Of a stretch of DNA of 64,000 nucleotides, positions 14,761 to 23,295 are shown one piece after another (within the stretch, counting starts at the first letter, position 1; every line of letters starts with the position of its first letter). The notes below the pieces were generated by a model. The model saw only the letters and a list, made by a program, of their open reading frames with translations. It was not told where the DNA came from and ran no database searches. The DNA is from Thiobacillus thioparus DSM 505 (GTDB lineage Bacteria > Pseudomonadota > Gammaproteobacteria > Burkholderiales > Thiobacillaceae), in assembly GCF_000373385.1 (NCBI RefSeq), contig NZ_KB891317.1:62001-126000 (forward strand), in the 5' to 3' direction. Position numbers and translations under genes: made by a program.

Positions 14761-14766
14761 ATTGTA
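14761..14766 (-). promoter_or_regulatory. -10 element of the tRNA-Ser promoter
   Basis: TACAAT on the minus strand ends nine bases before the first base of the mature tRNA, a normal distance for a short tRNA leader. No convincing -35 hexamer is seen. Confidence 0.5.
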
Positions 14767-14985
14767 GCGGGTTCGTCCGGCCTTGTGCGCGACACGCCCC
14801 GTCAGGAACGGGTTGACGTGGCTTCAACACGAGATGTCGGATTTTCGTTAGCGCATGCTGCGCGAATCAGGCGCGGGCCGTTCAAAGCTGAACAAAACCA
14901 AGGCATTGACCATGGCACCGTGCGGCCGCTTGTTTGGCATAAATGGTGCTGGTCTGCAGACGTCAGAAACAAGTCGACGTCCGCC

Positions 14986-16491
14986 ATGAGCGATTTATTT
15001 GAGATGTTGAGTACGATCACCCGCCGCAGAAAAGCCGAGGCGGGATCGCCGTTCGCCTCCGTGAAGGCGACCGAGAAATGGCTGAAAAACCTGCATGCGG
15101 ATTCGGACTACGATGCGCACCACGTGCTGGTCGAAGGCCTAGAGCGTTTCAACGCGGAAAATGAGCCGGCCACGCTCGGTCGGATGAAATCGCTGATGAA
15201 GCTGGAAGAGGCGGGTTTGCCCCTGCAGTCCCGCATCATCGAGCAATATGTGCGCAACCAGGCCGCGTTCCGCCTGGCGCGCCAGGCGCTGTGGCGCGAA
15301 TCATGGGTGTTCTGGTCGATGCTGGCCGAAGCCTGGCTCTGCATGCTGAAGCAGGCGTACCGCAATCCGGCCAGCGCCGAACTCAAACCGTTTGCCGCCG
15401 AGATGGCCGCTCGTGCGGTGCGCTATGCCGGGCGGGTCATGCGCTGGGACTACCATCAGGCACGCAATCCGGCCGCATCGGCGTGGCGCCGCGTGCACAA
15501 GATATATCGCCTGATCGAGCGTGACGGGTTTGCCACCCAGGCGGTGCAGATCGATGGACAGTCCACGCACTGCGCTCGCGAATACACGCTGGTCGTGCTG
15601 ATGGGGCTGGTGCATCCGCTCGGCTACCGTGCGCAGGAAATCGAATCTATCGCCCAGCTTCTCGAGCGCTATGAGCCTCTGTCGTTGCCTGCCACCGTAC
15701 CGCTGCGCGATGTGCATACCCACCTGGTGGATCTCTCGCTGAGTGAGGGAGCAGCCGTGCTGGAAAGCGAGTGGGTGCAGGGTCGCCGCCTGCGCTACTT
15801 TGCGCTCGGCCCGCTGGTCGATTACCTGAAGTCGCTCGATGAGGCCGCGACGGAGGTCGACAGCGGACTGACCCGCCAGGTCGCGAGCCTGATCGAGCGC
15901 GGCGGCATCCGACGCGGACGCCAGCGTACGAACCGTTTCGGGCGCGTGTGGGTGGCGGCGGGCATGGAGAAGATTCTGAGCGCGCTGTCCCATTCCGATT
16001 CGGCCAAGGGCAGTCCTGACCTCGAACCGTGGATGCTGCGCGACGAGAGCACCGAGGGCATGGGATTCTCCCTGGCCGAGTCGACAGCGTTACCGCATGG
16101 CCGGTTGGTGGCCGTGAGTTGGGACCCGTCGGAGAACGTGTGGCAATTGCTGGCGATACGCTGGGACCGTGAGGAAGGCGGTCAGCATCTGGTGGGCACC
16201 CAGCGCCTGTCGCGCCATCCCAAGCGGGTGGAAGTCTATTTCGAGACGGAGGTGCAGGGCGTGACCCGGGAGCCGACCTGGGCCGTATTCCTGCCGATGA
16301 CCCACACCGAGCAGGGTGTGAGCAATCTGCTGATTCCGAAAACGCATTACCAGTTGGGCGCGCCGTTGATGCTGCGCGACGGCGACGTCGTCTATCGGCT
16401 GCGGCTGGGCGAAGTGCAGGAGGGCCACGAAGGCTGGCTGCGTGTCGGCATGGACGTGGTCGGACGGGAGCAGTTCGTCGCCGCCGCCTGA
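14986..16491 (+). CDS. Unrecognised 501-residue cytoplasmic protein
   Basis: I do not recognise this protein. It starts MSDLFEMLSTITRRRKAEAG; the ATG at 14986 is the first plausible start after the tRNA gene. Residues 30-300 look all-helical and rich in Arg, Ala and Leu, without membrane segments (for example RNQAAFRLARQALWRES and AARAVRYAGRVMRWDYHQARN). The last 120 residues look like a beta-rich domain (GRLVAVSWDPSENVWQLLAI, RVEVYFETEV, TWAVFLPMTH), reminiscent in strand pattern of PilZ-like barrels, but the RxxxR and D/NxSxxG signature is not evident. There is no operon partner: the Nudix gene is convergent. Confidence 0.75.
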   Translation: MSDLFEMLSTITRRRKAEAGSPFASVKATEKWLKNLHADSDYDAHHVLVEGLERFNAENEPATLGRMKSLMKLEEAGLPLQSRIIEQYVRNQAAFRLARQALWRESWVFWSMLAEAWLCMLKQAYRNPASAELKPFAAEMAARAVRYAGRVMRWDYHQARNPAASAWRRVHKIYRLIERDGFATQAVQIDGQSTHCAREYTLVVLMGLVHPLGYRAQEIESIAQLLERYEPLSLPATVPLRDVHTHLVDLSLSEGAAVLESEWVQGRRLRYFALGPLVDYLKSLDEAATEVDSGLTRQVASLIERGGIRRGRQRTNRFGRVWVAAGMEKILSALSHSDSAKGSPDLEPWMLRDESTEGMGFSLAESTALPHGRLVAVSWDPSENVWQLLAIRWDREEGGQHLVGTQRLSRHPKRVEVYFETEVQGVTREPTWAVFLPMTHTEQGVSNLLIPKTHYQLGAPLMLRDGDVVYRLRLGEVQEGHEGWLRVGMDVVGREQFVAAA

Positions 16492-16504
16492 GCGTATAGC
16501 GGAT

Positions 16505-17038
16505 TCAGCGCGTGCGGATGTCCCCGAAATGAAAGTCGAATGAGCCGGCGCGGCGGTCGTTGAAATACTGTTCCAGCGTCGCACGCACGGTGCGGAAAGC
16601 GATGTCGTCCCAGGGGATCTCGGCTTCGGTGAAGAGCCGGGTTTCGAGCGACTCGATGCCGGGCTGAAAGTCGAGATCGAGCAGCCGAGCGCGGAACATG
16701 AAATACACCTGATTGATATGCGGCAGGTTGTACAAGGTATACAGCCCGCCCACTTCGATGCGCGCGCCGGCTTCTTCCCAGGTTTCGCGCGCCGCGCCTT
16801 CGAGCGTGGTTTCGCCGTTCTCCATGAAACCGGCAGGCAGGGTCCACAGGCCGTATCTGGGTTCGATGGCGCGCCGGCACAGCAGTACCTTGTCCTCCCA
16901 TTCGGGGATGCAGCCGACGACCATCTTGGGGTTCTGGTAGTGGATGGTGCCGCAGTCGGGGCACACATGACGTGGCAGGTGGTCGCCGCTGGGCACGCGC
17001 AGCACCACGGTGCCGCCACATTCACTGCAAAAATTCAT
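16505..17038 (-). CDS. Nudix hydrolase with N-terminal zinc ribbon
   Basis: A 177-residue protein. An N-terminal zinc ribbon (CSECGGTV with CPDCGTIH, about residues 4-31) precedes a Nudix domain whose box is complete from GFMENGE to REWEEAG-type residues: GFMENGETTLEGAARE then TWEEAGA. Zinc-ribbon Nudix enzymes hydrolyse NADH/ADP-ribose-like dinucleotides; the SQPWPFPQS tail of NudC is absent, so an ADP-ribose-type substrate is as likely. ATG 17038 begins directly at the ribbon. It is convergent with the preceding unknown gene and divergent from the MoxR gene. Confidence 0.88.
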   Translation of the reverse strand: MNFCSECGGTVVLRVPSGDHLPRHVCPDCGTIHYQNPKMVVGCIPEWEDKVLLCRRAIEPRYGLWTLPAGFMENGETTLEGAARETWEEAGARIEVGGLYTLYNLPHINQVYFMFRARLLDLDFQPGIESLETRLFTEAEIPWDDIAFRTVRATLEQYFNDRRAGSFDFHFGDIRTR

Positions 17039-17164
17039 GCTGCATCCATTCAGTCCAGTTGGCCCCACGGTAGCAAAATCCCCCCACATCGATCAAGGGC
17101 GAAACTGGAATGCGCGTGCCTGAGCGATTATCATTTGGTCTCACTCAGCGTTGTTGTCAAGCCC

Positions 17165-18208
17165 ATGCGCCCTTCCCACATAGAAACCATTCTCAACCGT
17201 GAATTCGAGAGCGCCGCCGACGGCCATCACACGCCAGTGATGCTGTGGGGCCCGCCGGGCGTCGGCAAATCACAGATCGTCGCCAAGATCGCCCAGCAGC
17301 ATGGCGTGCCGTTGATCGACATCCGCCTGTCGCAAATGGAGCCGACCGACCTGCGCGGCATCCCGTTCCGCAGCGGCCAGCTAGTCGAATGGTCGATCCC
17401 TTCGGTGCTGCCGGATGCCGAGCGCCACGGCCCGTCGGGCATCCTGTTTCTCGACGAGATCACCTCGGCGCCGCCGTCGGTGTCGGCCGCAGCCTACCAG
17501 TTGATTCTCGACCGTCGCCTGGGCGAATACAGAGTGCCGGACGGCTGGGTGATCTTTGCCGCCGGCAATCGCCAGGGCGACCGCGGTGTGACCTATGCGA
17601 TGCCGGCGCCGCTGGCCAACCGCTTCACCCATTACGAGGTCGAGGTGAACCTGGACGACTGGGTGGACTGGGCGCACAGCGAGGACATCGACCCGCGCGT
17701 GATCGCCTTCCTGCGTTTCCGCCCCGACCTGCTGTTCAGCTTCGACCCGGCGCATACGCCGATCGCCTTTCCCAGCCCGCGCTCGTGGGAATACGCGCAC
17801 CGCGCGCTGCAGAAATTCGACAAGACCGATCTGCTGGCCGATGCGCTGATGGCCTGCGTCGGCCAGTCGGCCGGCCTGGAGCTCAAGACCTTCGTTGACA
17901 ACATGGCGCAGATGCCCGATATCGATGCCATCATCGCCGGCGAGGCGGCGGACGTCCCTGACGGTATCGACCTGCAGTATGGCGTCGCGGCCGCACTGGT
18001 CCGGCGTGCGCTGAAGGCGGCCGACAGCGGCAATGCCACGGCAGTGTACGGCAACATCCTCAAGTACGCGCAGCGTTTCCCGCAGCGTGAAATGGGCGTA
18101 ATGCTGGTGAGCGACCTGCACCGCGCGGTGGGGCGTCCGCTGTTCGCCGTGCCGGCGTTTTCTGAATGGGCCAACAGCATCACCGATCTGGTTTTATACG
18201 AGCATTGA
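17165..18208 (+). CDS. MoxR-family AAA+ ATPase
   Basis: A 347-residue AAA+ ATPase with Walker A GPPGVGKS (about 29-36), Walker B ILFLDEITSAPPS, sensor-1 IFAAGNRQGD, and MAPLANRF-type arginine region MPAPLANRFTHYEV. MoxR ATPases act as chaperones that mature or regulate partner proteins, usually with a VWA-domain protein encoded next door, as is the case here six bases downstream. ATG 17165 gives the usual family N-terminus, but upstream in-frame codons are open. It forms one operon with the VWA gene and hslO. Confidence 0.93.
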   Translation: MRPSHIETILNREFESAADGHHTPVMLWGPPGVGKSQIVAKIAQQHGVPLIDIRLSQMEPTDLRGIPFRSGQLVEWSIPSVLPDAERHGPSGILFLDEITSAPPSVSAAAYQLILDRRLGEYRVPDGWVIFAAGNRQGDRGVTYAMPAPLANRFTHYEVEVNLDDWVDWAHSEDIDPRVIAFLRFRPDLLFSFDPAHTPIAFPSPRSWEYAHRALQKFDKTDLLADALMACVGQSAGLELKTFVDNMAQMPDIDAIIAGEAADVPDGIDLQYGVAAALVRRALKAADSGNATAVYGNILKYAQRFPQREMGVMLVSDLHRAVGRPLFAVPAFSEWANSITDLVLYEH

Positions 18209-18214
18209 GGTCCC

Positions 18215-19471
18215 ATGGCTGAAGCCAACGACGCCGCGCTCGAACCCATCCTCACCAAACTCGCCGCGGCGCGCACGCGGCTCATCATGGAGCGCCCGTT
18301 TCTCGGCGCGCTGGTGATGCATCTACCGCTGAAAGTCGGCGGCGAGGGATGCACGACTACCGGCACCGACGCGCAGGCCTTCTATTTCAATCCGAAATTC
18401 ATCGACAACCTCAATCTCGCGCAGACGCAGTTCGTGCTGGCGCACGAGGCGATGCACTGTGCGATGGGCCATACCCACCGCCGCAACCATCGCGTCAAGC
18501 GGCGCTGGGACGTGGCCTGCGACCACGCGGTCAATCTCATCCTGATCGAGGAAGGCCTGAAGCCGCCGCTGCATGGCATCCTCGCCGACCAGAACTACAT
18601 GACGCTGTCGGCGGAGGAAATCTATCCGCTGATCCCCGAGGACACGCCGGAAGAGTCCTTCGACCAGCACATGTTCGACAACGACAACGACTCCGGCGCC
18701 AGCCCCGACGAGAACCAGCGCCAGGACAACCCGGACGCCGGCGAATCGGGGGGGCAGGGCAAGGAAGGCCAGAGCCAGGCTGAGGAAAAAGAGGGCAGCG
18801 GCAGCCAGGCCTCACAGAAGCCCAATGAGTTGTCGCCCAGCGAACGCGAGGAACTCGCCGAGCAGTGGAAGAATCGCCTGGCCGCCGCCGCCCAGGCCGC
18901 TCGCCAGGCAGGCAAGCTGTCGCAGTCGATGATGCGCTGGGTCGACGATCTGCTCGCTCCCAGCCTGCCATGGCGCGCGCTGCTGGCGCGTTTCTTCGCG
19001 GTCAACCAGCGCGACGACTATTCGTGGCGCCGGCCGTCCCGGCGCGAGGGCGACGCGCTGCTGCCACGCCTGTCGAGCGAAGGCATCGACGTGGTGGCGG
19101 CGATCGACACCAGCGGCTCGATCAGCGACGAGGAATTGCGCGAGTTCGTCACCGAGCTCGACGCTCTGAAAGGCCAGGTGCGCGCGCGCGTCACCCTGCT
19201 GGCATGCGACAACCATGTGGCGGAACAGGCGCCGTGGGAATTCGAGCCTTGGGACGCCATGCAACTGCCGACCGACCTCGAAGGGGGGGGCGGTACCGAC
19301 TTCCGTCCGGTGTTCGCCTGGGTCGAACACGAGAATCGCAGCCCCAACATGCTGGTATATTTCACCGATGCCGAAGGCGATTTCCCCAAAGTTCCGCCGA
19401 ATTACCCGGTGATCTGGCTGGTCAAGGGCAAGGGCGTGGTGCCCTGGGGCGAACGGGTGCAGCTGAATTGA
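18215..19471 (+). CDS. VWA-like protein with N-terminal putative metallopeptidase domain (DUF2201 type)
   Basis: A 418-residue two-domain protein. The N-terminal half has a zinc-peptidase-like HEAMH motif (AHEAMHCAMGH, about 76-86). A low-complexity Asp/Glu/Gln/Ser linker spans about 150-210. The C-terminal VWA domain carries the MIDAS motif DTSGS (about 298-302) and FTDAEGDF. It is the partner of the upstream MoxR ATPase; such pairs are inferred to remodel or activate a client using the MIDAS metal site. Whether the HExxH site is catalytic is unknown. The stop overlaps the TTG start of hslO. Confidence 0.9.
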   Translation: MAEANDAALEPILTKLAAARTRLIMERPFLGALVMHLPLKVGGEGCTTTGTDAQAFYFNPKFIDNLNLAQTQFVLAHEAMHCAMGHTHRRNHRVKRRWDVACDHAVNLILIEEGLKPPLHGILADQNYMTLSAEEIYPLIPEDTPEESFDQHMFDNDNDSGASPDENQRQDNPDAGESGGQGKEGQSQAEEKEGSGSQASQKPNELSPSEREELAEQWKNRLAAAAQAARQAGKLSQSMMRWVDDLLAPSLPWRALLARFFAVNQRDDYSWRRPSRREGDALLPRLSSEGIDVVAAIDTSGSISDEELREFVTELDALKGQVRARVTLLACDNHVAEQAPWEFEPWDAMQLPTDLEGGGGTDFRPVFAWVEHENRSPNMLVYFTDAEGDFPKVPPNYPVIWLVKGKGVVPWGERVQLN

Positions 19472-20310
19472 GCGCGCCGCCCGACCGCGTCCGCAGCTTC
19501 CTCTTCGAGCAACTCGACATCCGGGGCGCGTGGGTGCAACTGGGCGGCGCCTGGCGCGAGATGACGGCGGGCCGCAATTACCCTGAGCCGGTCCTCGAAC
19601 TGCTCGGCCAGCTGGCGGCGGTGACCACGCTGATCACTGCCAACCTCAAGCAAGCGGGGCGACTGACCTTCCAGCTGCGCGGCGACGGCGACGTATCGCT
19701 GCTGGTGATTGACTGCGACGAGCAGTTACGCCTGCGCGGCATGGCGCATGCACCGTCGGAGCTCTCTTCAGGCAGCCTGCCGGCCCTGCTGGGCGACGGT
19801 TCGCTGACGCTGATACTCGACACGGCCGACATGCGCCAGCCCTACCAGAGCCATGTACCGCTGCAGGGCGAGACGCTCGCCGCCGTATTCGAGCATTACC
19901 TCGCGCAGTCCGAGCAGGCGCCGACCCGGTTGTGGCTGGCGGCCAATCACGAGGTGGCGGCGGGCCTGTTTTTGCAGGCGTTGCCGGGCGCGGCCGCGCG
20001 CGATGCCGATGGCTGGAATCGGGTGCAGATCCTGGCCGGCACGGTGCGTGCCGACGAATTGCTCGACCTCGGCGCGATCAAGCTGATCGAACGCCTGTTT
20101 CCGGAAGAGGATGTGCGCGTGTACGACCCGCGCCCGGTCAGTTATCACTGCCCGTATGATCCGGACAAGATCTATTCCATGTTGCGCAGCGTCGGGCGTG
20201 CAGAATGCGAAGCCATTCTTGCCGAGCAGGGTGAAATACGGGTGCACGACGACATCTGCAACCACGAGTACGTGCTGGATGCGGCCGCGGTGACGGCCTT
20301 GTTTGAATGA
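19468..20310 (+). CDS. hslO: Hsp33-family redox chaperone HslO, atypical zinc site
   Basis: A 280-residue Hsp33: FLFEQLDIRGAWVQLGGAW, GRLTFQLRGDGDVSLLVIDC, LQGETLAAVFEHYLAQSEQ, then the C-terminal redox domain. Canonical Hsp33 has CxC and CxxC zinc ligands. Here the first pair reads HCPYDPDK (Tyr where the second Cys should be) and the second reads VHDDICNHEY (Asp where the first Cys should be), so two of four switch cysteines are missing while the ML+GR(E/A)E helix and CN(H/R) remain. The start is a TTG overlapping the VWA stop (TTGA), the only start that keeps the family N-terminus. Holdase function may persist without the canonical redox switch. Confidence 0.88.
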   Translation: MSAPPDRVRSFLFEQLDIRGAWVQLGGAWREMTAGRNYPEPVLELLGQLAAVTTLITANLKQAGRLTFQLRGDGDVSLLVIDCDEQLRLRGMAHAPSELSSGSLPALLGDGSLTLILDTADMRQPYQSHVPLQGETLAAVFEHYLAQSEQAPTRLWLAANHEVAAGLFLQALPGAAARDADGWNRVQILAGTVRADELLDLGAIKLIERLFPEEDVRVYDPRPVSYHCPYDPDKIYSMLRSVGRAECEAILAEQGEIRVHDDICNHEYVLDAAAVTALFE

Positions 20311-20321
20311 AAGGATGAGCG

Positions 20322-20606
20322 ATGCGGACAGAATGGATACTGGCAGGGCTGCTGATTTTCGCGAACGGGGCACAGGCGGAGGACGGACGCTACCAGGCTT
20401 TGCCGCTGGCCGGGGCCGAGGGCGGCAAGGGTGGCGGGCGGGCGCTCATTCTCGATACCCGCGACGGCCATGTATGGATCTGGAGCGAGAACGAACTCAT
20501 TACTGCGCCGGATGGCCACCGCCGTTATGGCACGGGCTTCATCTATCAGGGCAAGCTGCGCCCCGGCAATCAGGCGGGCGAGTTCATCGAACAGAAGGCC
20601 AAGTGA
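20322..20606 (+). CDS. Small exported protein of unknown function
   Basis: A 94-residue protein starting 11 bases after hslO. It has a signal peptide (MRTEWILAGLLIFANGAQA, cleavage likely after AQA) and a mature part of about 75 residues with Gly-rich GAEGGKGGGRALILDTRDGH then VWIWSENELI and YGTGFIYQGKLRPG. It is probably periplasmic with a small beta-sheet. No family is recognised. It lies between the MoxR/hslO operon and the decayed pilus locus and could belong to either. Confidence 0.7.
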   Translation: MRTEWILAGLLIFANGAQAEDGRYQALPLAGAEGGKGGGRALILDTRDGHVWIWSENELITAPDGHRRYGTGFIYQGKLRPGNQAGEFIEQKAK

Positions 20607-20720
20607 ACGTGCGGCTTCGCCTGGCGCCCGGTCTTGGGCGGGGCGGCGGACGACCTATGGCTTAAGGCGAAGCCTGTCCGGGCCGATATGTGCTCATACT
20701 TGCGCACCCATCCGAGAAAA

Positions 20721-21230
20721 ATGCAGACCGAGTCAGCCCCCCAACCCGCTTCCCCCCAGGCTGGACGCCAGAAAATCCGCCTGGGCGACCTGCTCGTCGA
20801 GCAGAAGGTCATCTCCAGCGCCGACCTGGACATCGCACTGGCGGCGCAGAAGAAAAGCGGGCGCCGCCTGGGCCGCATCATCGTCGAAAGCGGGCTGGCA
20901 GGCGAAAACGACATTGCCCAGGCGCTGGCGTTTGCGTCCAGTGCGGTCTCGGAGACGGACAGCGTCGTGCAGGTGGAGGATGGCCGCATCGTCGCCATCG
21001 GCGGAATGATGAAGCAATCCTTCGACGGTAGCGCCAACCGTGTGCCCGGGCCGGGCCAGGTGCCGCTGTTGGGGTACTTCTTTGGCAATACCAACCAGAG
21101 TTCGAAGAAGAGCGAACTGGTGATCCTCATCAAGCCGACCGTCATCGATCGCCAGGAAGATTGACAGGCGGATGCGGAAGCGACCCAGGCACGCCTCGAC
21201 AAACTCGAGCGACAACCGGCGACACCATGA
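20721..21230 (+). pseudogene. Chimaeric remnant: MshE N-terminal domain fused to MshL secretin C-terminus, with premature stop
   Basis: The open frame (20721-21164, 147 residues) joins two pilus proteins. Residues 18-70 (KIRLGDLLVEQKVISSADLD to IAQALA) are the N-terminal domain of MshE/PilB-type ATPases. From about residue 71 (ASSAVSETDSVVQVEDG, RIVAIGGMM, VPGPGQVPLLGYFFG, KKSELVILIKPTVI) the protein is the C-terminal end of an MshL/PilQ secretin. After TGA at 21162-21164 the frame continues for 21 sense codons (QADAEATQARLDKLERQ and on) to a TGA at 21228 that overlaps the mshM ATG, so the first TGA is a premature stop in the ancestral mshL. No intact mshE or mshL is present here. Confidence 0.85.
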
Positions 21231-22230
21231 CGGCAGTGGCTTTCTCCAACTCCGAAAATTCGCTGGGTGCAGCCGGCGAGTTTTACGGTGGCGGAAAGCC
21301 GATGCCTTCGACCAACGGCCGCCATTCCCTCTCCTATCTTGCCCATTTCGGACTTGCCGAAGCGCCTTTTGGACTGACCCCGATACCGATTTCTTTTTTG
21401 CCTCGCCACCGCATCAGGAAGCGCTGGACACGCTCCTCTATGCACTGGAAAGCGGCGAGGGCTTCATCAAGATCGTCGGCGCGGTCGGGACCGGAAAAAC
21501 CCTGCTGTGCCGGACCCTGCTGGCCGAACTGCCTAGGCGCTGCCGTGCGCTCTATCTTCCCAACCCCGCGCTCGATCCGCTCGGCATCCTGTTTGCCGTC
21601 GCCGAGGAACTGGGCCTCAAGCTGACGGGAAAGGAAAGCTATTACCGCGTCCACAAGGCGATCCAGACGCGGCTGATCGCGCTGGCCAGGCGTGGCACGC
21701 GCGTGGTACTGATCCTCGACGAGGCCCAGGCGATCTCGCTGGAGAGCCTGGAAACGGTCCGGCTGCTGTCCAACCTGGAAACCGAGAAGCGAAAATTGCT
21801 GACAATCGTGCTGTTCGGCCAGCCGGAACTGGATGAGCGGCTGCAGGCCATTCCGCAACTCAAGACCCGGATCAGTTTCCATGATCGCCTGCGCCCTCTG
21901 CAGCGCGAGGAACTTGTTGCCTATCTGTCCCATCGCCTGGCGCGCGCGGGTTTCGAATCCGCCGCCTTGCCGTTCAGCCCGCGTGCCGTCGGGTTTTTGT
22001 ACGAGGCCAGCGCTGGCGTTCCGCGCGTGGTCAATGTCATTGCCCACAAGGCGCTCATGCTGGCGTATGGAAAAGGCCTGCATCGTGTCGGCGGGCGCGA
22101 GATGCGAGAGGCCGCACGCGACACCCTGGCGGCCAAGTCAATCAATCGCACTGCACGATGGGTGCTGCTCGTTCTGGCGACGCTGGGGGCGGGCGCCGCA
22201 ACCGCAGGCTGGTTGTACCTGATTGCGTAG
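21227..22230 (+). pseudogene. mshM: mshM-like (ExeA/GspA-type) AAA ATPase, frameshifted
   Basis: The ATPase is split between two frames. From ATG 21227 the first frame gives YLAHFGLAEAPFGLTP, the typical MshM/ExeA N-terminus. The second frame resumes with DTDFFFASPPHQEALDTLLY and runs to 22230, with Walker A GAVGTGKT, Walker B VVLILDEAQ, FGQPELDERL, and a C-terminal membrane segment (WVLLVLATLGAGAATAGWLYL). The switch lies at about 21380-21382, where a proline codon has lost one base. Restoring it would give a normal-length protein. A sequencing error cannot be excluded, but lesions in the preceding gene support decay. Confidence 0.85.
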
Positions 22231-22260
22231 ACCGTTCCATGCCGGATTTCGATTGAACGT

Positions 22261-23295
22261 ATGAGTATCATCAACCAGACGTTGCGTGCGCTGGACGCGC
22301 GCCAGACCGATCACGCTTCCCACCGGACACCGCCATCCCCACTCGTCGTGGCGAAGCGGCGCAGGATGCCGCTATGGGGCGCCGTCGCCCTGCTATTGCC
22401 GCTTGCCGGACTGGGGATATGGCTGGCTGCCGTACGTCCCCTGCAGCCGCATGCGGCGGGCGAGCGACGTGTCGCGATCCGGTCTGTGGCCGTGTCTGCG
22501 CCGATGTCGCCGGCGGTGTCCTTCGCGCAAACTCCAGTCAAGGCACCCACCTCTCCCGTTGTCGTTGCATATCAGGCCGGATCGGCGGATGCGGAAAAAG
22601 AAAAGAAACGGTTGGCGCCGGCCAATCCCCCCAAGCTGCCCGAACCCGCCGCGGCGATCGCGACGGTGAGCATGTCAGGTCACGCTGTGGCGCAGCAGCC
22701 GGCCATTCGCAAGGAAGTCAATCAACCCACACCCCGGGAAGCGGCCGACGAACGCTATCGCAAGGCATTGACGCTCATCCGGACAGGGCAGGCGGATCGG
22801 GCCCGGGCGCTGCTGGAAGAGGCGCTTGTATTGTCTCCTGAGCATGTTGCTGCGCGCGAAGCGCTGGCGGCGTTGTTGAGCGATGCCGGCCGCAATCAGG
22901 AGGCCGAAAAGATCTTGCGCATCGGGCGCGCAGCGAGCCCGGAACATGCGTGGTTTGCACTCAGCCTTGCCCGCCTGCAGGCGGCACGCGGGGATACGGA
23001 AGGCGCGGTTGCAAGCTTGCAGAGCGGGATGGGTGGGCGCGGTGTCGATGCCGATTACCATGCGACGCTGGCGGCGCTGCAGGTGCAGCTCAAGCAATAT
23101 CCCGATGCCGTGCGGCAATACGAGCTGGCGCTTGAGATGCAACCGGGCTCGGGAATCTGGTGGGTGGGCTTGGGACTCGCCCTGGCCGCCCAGGGAAAAA
23201 ACGACAAAGCGCATTCCGCCTACCGGCGCGCGCGCATGGCAGGCAATCTGCCGGATACGCTCGAGGAATTTGTCCGCGCCAAACTCGCCGACTAG
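22261..23295 (+). CDS. mshN: MshN-like TPR protein
   Basis: A 344-residue, apparently intact protein. The N-terminus MSIINQTLRALDARQ is the short cytoplasmic motif typical of MshN, followed by a membrane anchor (WGAVALLLPLAGLGIWLAAV, about 38-58), a Pro/Ala-rich periplasmic linker (to about 155), and a TPR array from about 160 to the end (AADERYRKALTLIRTGQADRA, ARALLEEALVLSPEHV, YPDAVRQYELALEMQPGSG). In MSHA pilus systems MshN is encoded after MshM, as here. No mshE, mshG or pilin genes follow, so it lacks its partners locally. Confidence 0.8.
   Translation: MSIINQTLRALDARQTDHASHRTPPSPLVVAKRRRMPLWGAVALLLPLAGLGIWLAAVRPLQPHAAGERRVAIRSVAVSAPMSPAVSFAQTPVKAPTSPVVVAYQAGSADAEKEKKRLAPANPPKLPEPAAAIATVSMSGHAVAQQPAIRKEVNQPTPREAADERYRKALTLIRTGQADRARALLEEALVLSPEHVAAREALAALLSDAGRNQEAEKILRIGRAASPEHAWFALSLARLQAARGDTEGAVASLQSGMGGRGVDADYHATLAALQVQLKQYPDAVRQYELALEMQPGSGIWWVGLGLALAAQGKNDKAHSAYRRARMAGNLPDTLEEFVRAKLAD

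Noticed and set aside
21162-21164. TGA in the mshL-derived frame as a selenocysteine codon
   Set aside because: Secretin C-termini have no selenocysteine, no SECIS-like hairpin is evident right after it, and the adjacent genes are also damaged.
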